DNA of 53,482 nt from Caballeronia humi (GTDB lineage Bacteria; Pseudomonadota; Gammaproteobacteria; Burkholderiales; Burkholderiaceae), in assembly GCF_001544475.1 (NCBI RefSeq), contig NZ_FCNW02000044.1, positions 1-53,482 of the forward strand, in the 5' to 3' direction. Positions 50,928 to 53,482 of this stretch are shown piece after piece. A program made the translations under genes and the position numbers. Position 1 is the first letter of the stretch, and each line of letters begins with the position of its first letter. The notes under the pieces are model-generated. The model ran no database searches. It was not told the origin of the DNA and worked only from the letters and a program-made list of their open reading frames with translations.

Positions 50928-52937
50928 ATGCGAAGTTTGGATCAGGAAGATTCAGGGCTCGACACAACCGCACTCACACGGGAAGCTCTTGTCCGTCCAG
51001 CAGCGAGGGGCAAAGCCGCCGCGATCTTGCCGCCGATAGCCGCATCTTCGACGACGGCGCAAGATGACGAGCGACAGAGCCAGATGCGCGCACTCATCCA
51101 ACTGGGTAGGGAGCGAGGCTACCTGACCCACGTGGAAATTAGCGATTTCCTTCCGGACAGCTTCGCACAGACTGCGACCATTGAAATTGTTGTCAGCACC
51201 TTTAATGACATGGGTGTGGCGGTCTATGAGCAGGCGCCCGATGCGCAGACGCTGCTGCTGAACGACGCTATCGCGGCCGCCGTGTCAGACGACCAGGCTG
51301 ACGAGGAAGCTGAGGTCGCGCTCTCGACGGTCGACTCAGAGTTTGGTCACACGACCGACCCCGTGCGCATGTACATGCGCGAAATGGGCGTGACTGCATT
51401 GCTGACTCGCACGGGGGAGGTCGAAATAGCAAAACGCATCGAAGACGGCCTTCAGGAAATGATTCAGGCGATTGTTGCCTGCCCCGGGACGATCTCCACG
51501 ATTCTTTCAAGCGTGGAGCAGATCGCGGCCGGTCAGCTATGTATCGACGAACTGATCGACGGCCTCAACGACGACACCGCAGAGGTCGGACAGTTGACCC
51601 CGGTCTCGACTGCCGTAGAAGACTTCGTTACGGACGCTGTCGACGGCGACAGCGACAACGTCGACCCCAATGATGACGGGAGTCTCGTAGAAGCGGATTC
51701 GAACAAAGCGAACGAGGCGCGTCTAAAACAGCTGACTATCGACAGCCTCGCTATTTTTGCGAGAGTGAGAGCTTTATTCCACCAAATGCCGCTTGCCGAC
51801 GTGAGAGAAGGCAAGGGCACGGCTACCTTCGCACGCGTGAGTGAAGAAATGCAGCGTGAGCTCGCGACTATTCGCTTCACGGCGCGAACGATTGACCGGT
51901 TGTGCGCCGAGGTTCAGCAGCAGGTGGCGCACGTGCGCACAGTCGAGCGGCGCATCATGCAGATTGCCGTGGAGCGATGTGGGATGCCGCGCGAGCAGTT
52001 TGTCGAATCATTCCCGCGTCACGAGACTGATTTTGATTGGACCGCAAACACTGCGGCGGCGTCCCGGGAATACGGCGCCGCACTCGAACGCAGCTTGCCC
52101 TCAATCCAGGCCGAGCAGCAGAAGCTGCTCGATATCGAAACGGACGCGGCATTGCCGCTGCAGCAGTTGAAGAAAGTCAATCTTCGAATGATGGCGACTG
52201 AGTCGAAAATGCGGCACGCAAAACACGAGATGATTGAGGCGAACCTGCGTCTTGTCATCTCCATCGCGAAGAAGTACGTGAACCGCGGGATGCACTTCCT
52301 GGACCTGATTCAAGAGGGCAACATCGGCTTGATGAAGGCGGTTGACAAGTTCGAGTATCGGCGTGGCTGGAAATTTTCGACCTATGCGACCTGGTGGGTG
52401 CGTCAGGCAGTGGTGCGCGCGCTCGCGGATCAAGGCCGCACGATTCGTGTGCCGGTGCATATGGTCGATTCGATCAACAAATTGCGCCGGATTTCGCGAG
52501 GGATTTTGCAGCAGACTGGACAGGAACCCCATCCGGCAGTTTTAGCAGAGCGCATGGGAATGCCGGAAGAAAAGATTCGTGTGATGCTTAAGGTCGTCAA
52601 ACAGCCAATTTCATTGGAAACGCCAGTGGGCGAGGGCGCCGACGCAACATTTGGCGACATGATCGAAGATCCGACTGCAGCATCTCCGGCGGACGCGGCC
52701 ATTCACGCGAGCATGCGGGCCGCGATCAATGAGGCGCTTGAGGCCCTCTCGCCGCGCGAAGCGAAGATCCTGCGGATGCGCTTCGGGATTGATACAGCGT
52801 CCGACTGTACGCTTGACGAACTGGGCATGCAGTTCGATGTGACGCGCGAAAGGATTCGCCAGATCGAGAGCAAGGCAGTGCGAAAGCTGTTGTATTCGAA
52901 CCGCGCCGCTAAGTTAAGGGAATTTTTCGATCAGTGA
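50928..52937 (+). CDS. rpoD: RpoD-type (sigma-70) RNA polymerase sigma factor
   Basis: 669 aa from the ATG at 50928 (GAGGAAACTC upstream; the frame continues left without support). All parts of a primary sigma are present: region 1.1 (LIQLGRERGYLTHVEISDFL, FNDMGVAVYEQAPDAQTLLL), region 1.2 (PVRMYMREMGVTALLTRTGE), an acidic spacer (DAVDGDSDNVDPNDDGSLVE), region 2 (RLVISIAKKYVNRGMHFLDL, IQEGNIGLMKAVDKFEYRRG, KFSTYATWWVRQAVVRALAD), region 3, and region 4.2 (FDVTRERIRQIESKAVRKL). The residue aligned to T440 of E. coli sigma-70 (RQAITR) is V here (RQAVVR); Q437 is kept. It is probably an extra, plasmid-borne copy, not the host's main RpoD. Confidence 0.95.
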   Translation: MRSLDQEDSGLDTTALTREALVRPAARGKAAAILPPIAASSTTAQDDERQSQMRALIQLGRERGYLTHVEISDFLPDSFAQTATIEIVVSTFNDMGVAVYEQAPDAQTLLLNDAIAAAVSDDQADEEAEVALSTVDSEFGHTTDPVRMYMREMGVTALLTRTGEVEIAKRIEDGLQEMIQAIVACPGTISTILSSVEQIAAGQLCIDELIDGLNDDTAEVGQLTPVSTAVEDFVTDAVDGDSDNVDPNDDGSLVEADSNKANEARLKQLTIDSLAIFARVRALFHQMPLADVREGKGTATFARVSEEMQRELATIRFTARTIDRLCAEVQQQVAHVRTVERRIMQIAVERCGMPREQFVESFPRHETDFDWTANTAAASREYGAALERSLPSIQAEQQKLLDIETDAALPLQQLKKVNLRMMATESKMRHAKHEMIEANLRLVISIAKKYVNRGMHFLDLIQEGNIGLMKAVDKFEYRRGWKFSTYATWWVRQAVVRALADQGRTIRVPVHMVDSINKLRRISRGILQQTGQEPHPAVLAERMGMPEEKIRVMLKVVKQPISLETPVGEGADATFGDMIEDPTAASPADAAIHASMRAAINEALEALSPREAKILRMRFGIDTASDCTLDELGMQFDVTRERIRQIESKAVRKLLYSNRAAKLREFFDQ

Positions 52938-53482
52938 GTCAAGAACGTACTTATTGGAGCGTCGAATGGCGTTAAACGATGGGAGGCGTTTCATGACATT
53001 GCGAAGCGCTGCCTCGATGCGATTAGGGAGGATGCGCCGCATATTGCGCCGGAGTGCGCCTCCGCGCAGGAACGTGTTGGTCGAGGTCCATGGGTTGCCG
53101 CATCCCCGGCCACTGGCACGCTCGTCAACCGAGGTTATCCACAATCTCAGTGGACAAGCGTGTAGATAACCTCGAAGTCGGGCACCTAACTCGTTGACGT
53201 GCAACAAGATTCGAGATGCGCTCAAAGACGCGGCAAACCGTATTACTGTTTTCTAATCGTTGGCGGTTTGTCGGAAATCCCGTCGACGATCACGGCGTGC
53301 CGCTTTCGCGAGGTTGAGACATGTATGGATCGACGGCCGCTGTCTGGCGCTGGTGAGGGTAGCCCAACAGACCTCGCCGACCGCTGTCGAGCTTTTGGCC
53401 GCGCTTTCAGCCCGGCAGGTCGGCGGGCTGATCGAAGGGTTCCTCGGGCCCATGCGCGAGGCTCAATGCTTCTTTCAGGCGC
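52938..53482. other. Right end of the window, 545 bp without a clear gene
   Basis: It includes the inverted repeat at 53130-53174. From about 53255 to the window's end a plus-strand frame is open (VAQQTSPTAVELLAALSARQ, VGGLIEGFLGPMREAQCFFQ) without a start codon in good context. It may be the beginning of a gene that continues outside, or chance. The minus strand also has an open frame here. Not decidable. Confidence 0.35.
53130..53174 (+). repeat. 10-bp inverted repeat containing a consensus DnaA box
   Basis: Perfect arms cgaggttatc (53130-53139) and gataacctcg (53165-53174) are separated by 25 bp. The left arm runs into TTATCCACA (53135-53143), the consensus DnaA box. It is 190 bp downstream of the sigma gene. 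It could be part of a replication origin, a recombination site or a protein-binding site. One box alone proves nothing. Confidence 0.5.

Noticed and set aside
53255..53453. Tyrosine-recombinase C-terminal remnant at the right edge (minus-strand GLLGYPHQRQTAAVDPYM)
   Set aside because: The resemblance to the LLGH...TT..Y motif is in one short frame only, with no catalytic Arg/His/Arg context visible; too weak to call.
1..53482. CRISPR array, tRNA or rRNA genes
   Set aside because: No regularly spaced repeats with spacers, no cloverleaf-like sequences and no rRNA signatures were seen on reading.

Overview
The window looks like part of a large conjugative plasmid or megaplasmid of a beta-proteobacterium in the Burkholderia / Paraburkholderia / Caballeronia group. 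The grounds are the high G+C, Burkholderia-style small proteins (the H-NS 'ATWSGHARPPAW' domain, DUF2934, CsbD), a complete P-type type IV secretion system, an R388-like stbABC-oriT-trwABC mobilisation block, an ArdC antirestriction protein and an extra RpoD-type sigma factor. No replication initiator, rRNA or tRNA was seen. The assignment to a plasmid is an inference from gene content.

Layout. 0.1-8.9 kb: an array of six small secreted proteins of one unnamed paralogous family. A seventh copy is split by an IS110-family element, and a filamentous-haemagglutinin-type exoprotein lies in the middle. 9.4-10.2 kb: a small conserved protein and an HU protein. 11.1-22.4 kb: a tightly packed conjugative T4SS operon (virB2, 3, 4, 5, a lipoprotein gene, an unknown gene, virB6, 8, 9, 10, 11, virB1 and one more exported protein). 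22.5-25.8 kb: chromatin-type genes: an H-NS protein with two DNA-binding domains and a histone-H1-like tail, a convergent HU protein with an H1-like head, and a DUF2934 protein. 26.5-30.8 kb: a beta-propeller secreted protein and a CsgG / PEGA / DUF4810 / DUF799 lipoprotein operon. 31.5-38.8 kb: relaxase, coupling protein and accessory protein on the left of a probable oriT, with stbABC on the right. 39.4-40.8 kb: an orphan receiver protein and small genes. 41.0-45.1 kb: a curli operon, csgE-F-G plus two curlins. 45.4-46.8 kb: an ardC operon. 47-50 kb: sparse, with decayed duplicates. 50.1-52.9 kb: a second member of the 9.4-kb gene's family and an rpoD-like gene.

How it fits together. The T4SS and the trw/stb block are the two halves of a self-transfer system, separated by about 9 kb of accessory genes. 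Much of the rest is surface biology: curli, a second CsgG-type lipoprotein system, a TpsA-like adhesin and the secreted two-cysteine family. This suggests a plasmid that carries attachment or biofilm functions. It also carries its own nucleoid proteins and a primary-type sigma factor with a substitution in the -10 reading helix.

The strongest individual observations are: the IS110 insertion, whose ends can be placed because excision restores a paralogue in frame and whose 219-nt leader has guide-like matches; the seven-member secreted family; the double-headed H-NS; five 11-bp repeats resembling stbDRs beside oriT; and the sigma factor's change at the position equivalent to T440 of E. coli sigma-70.
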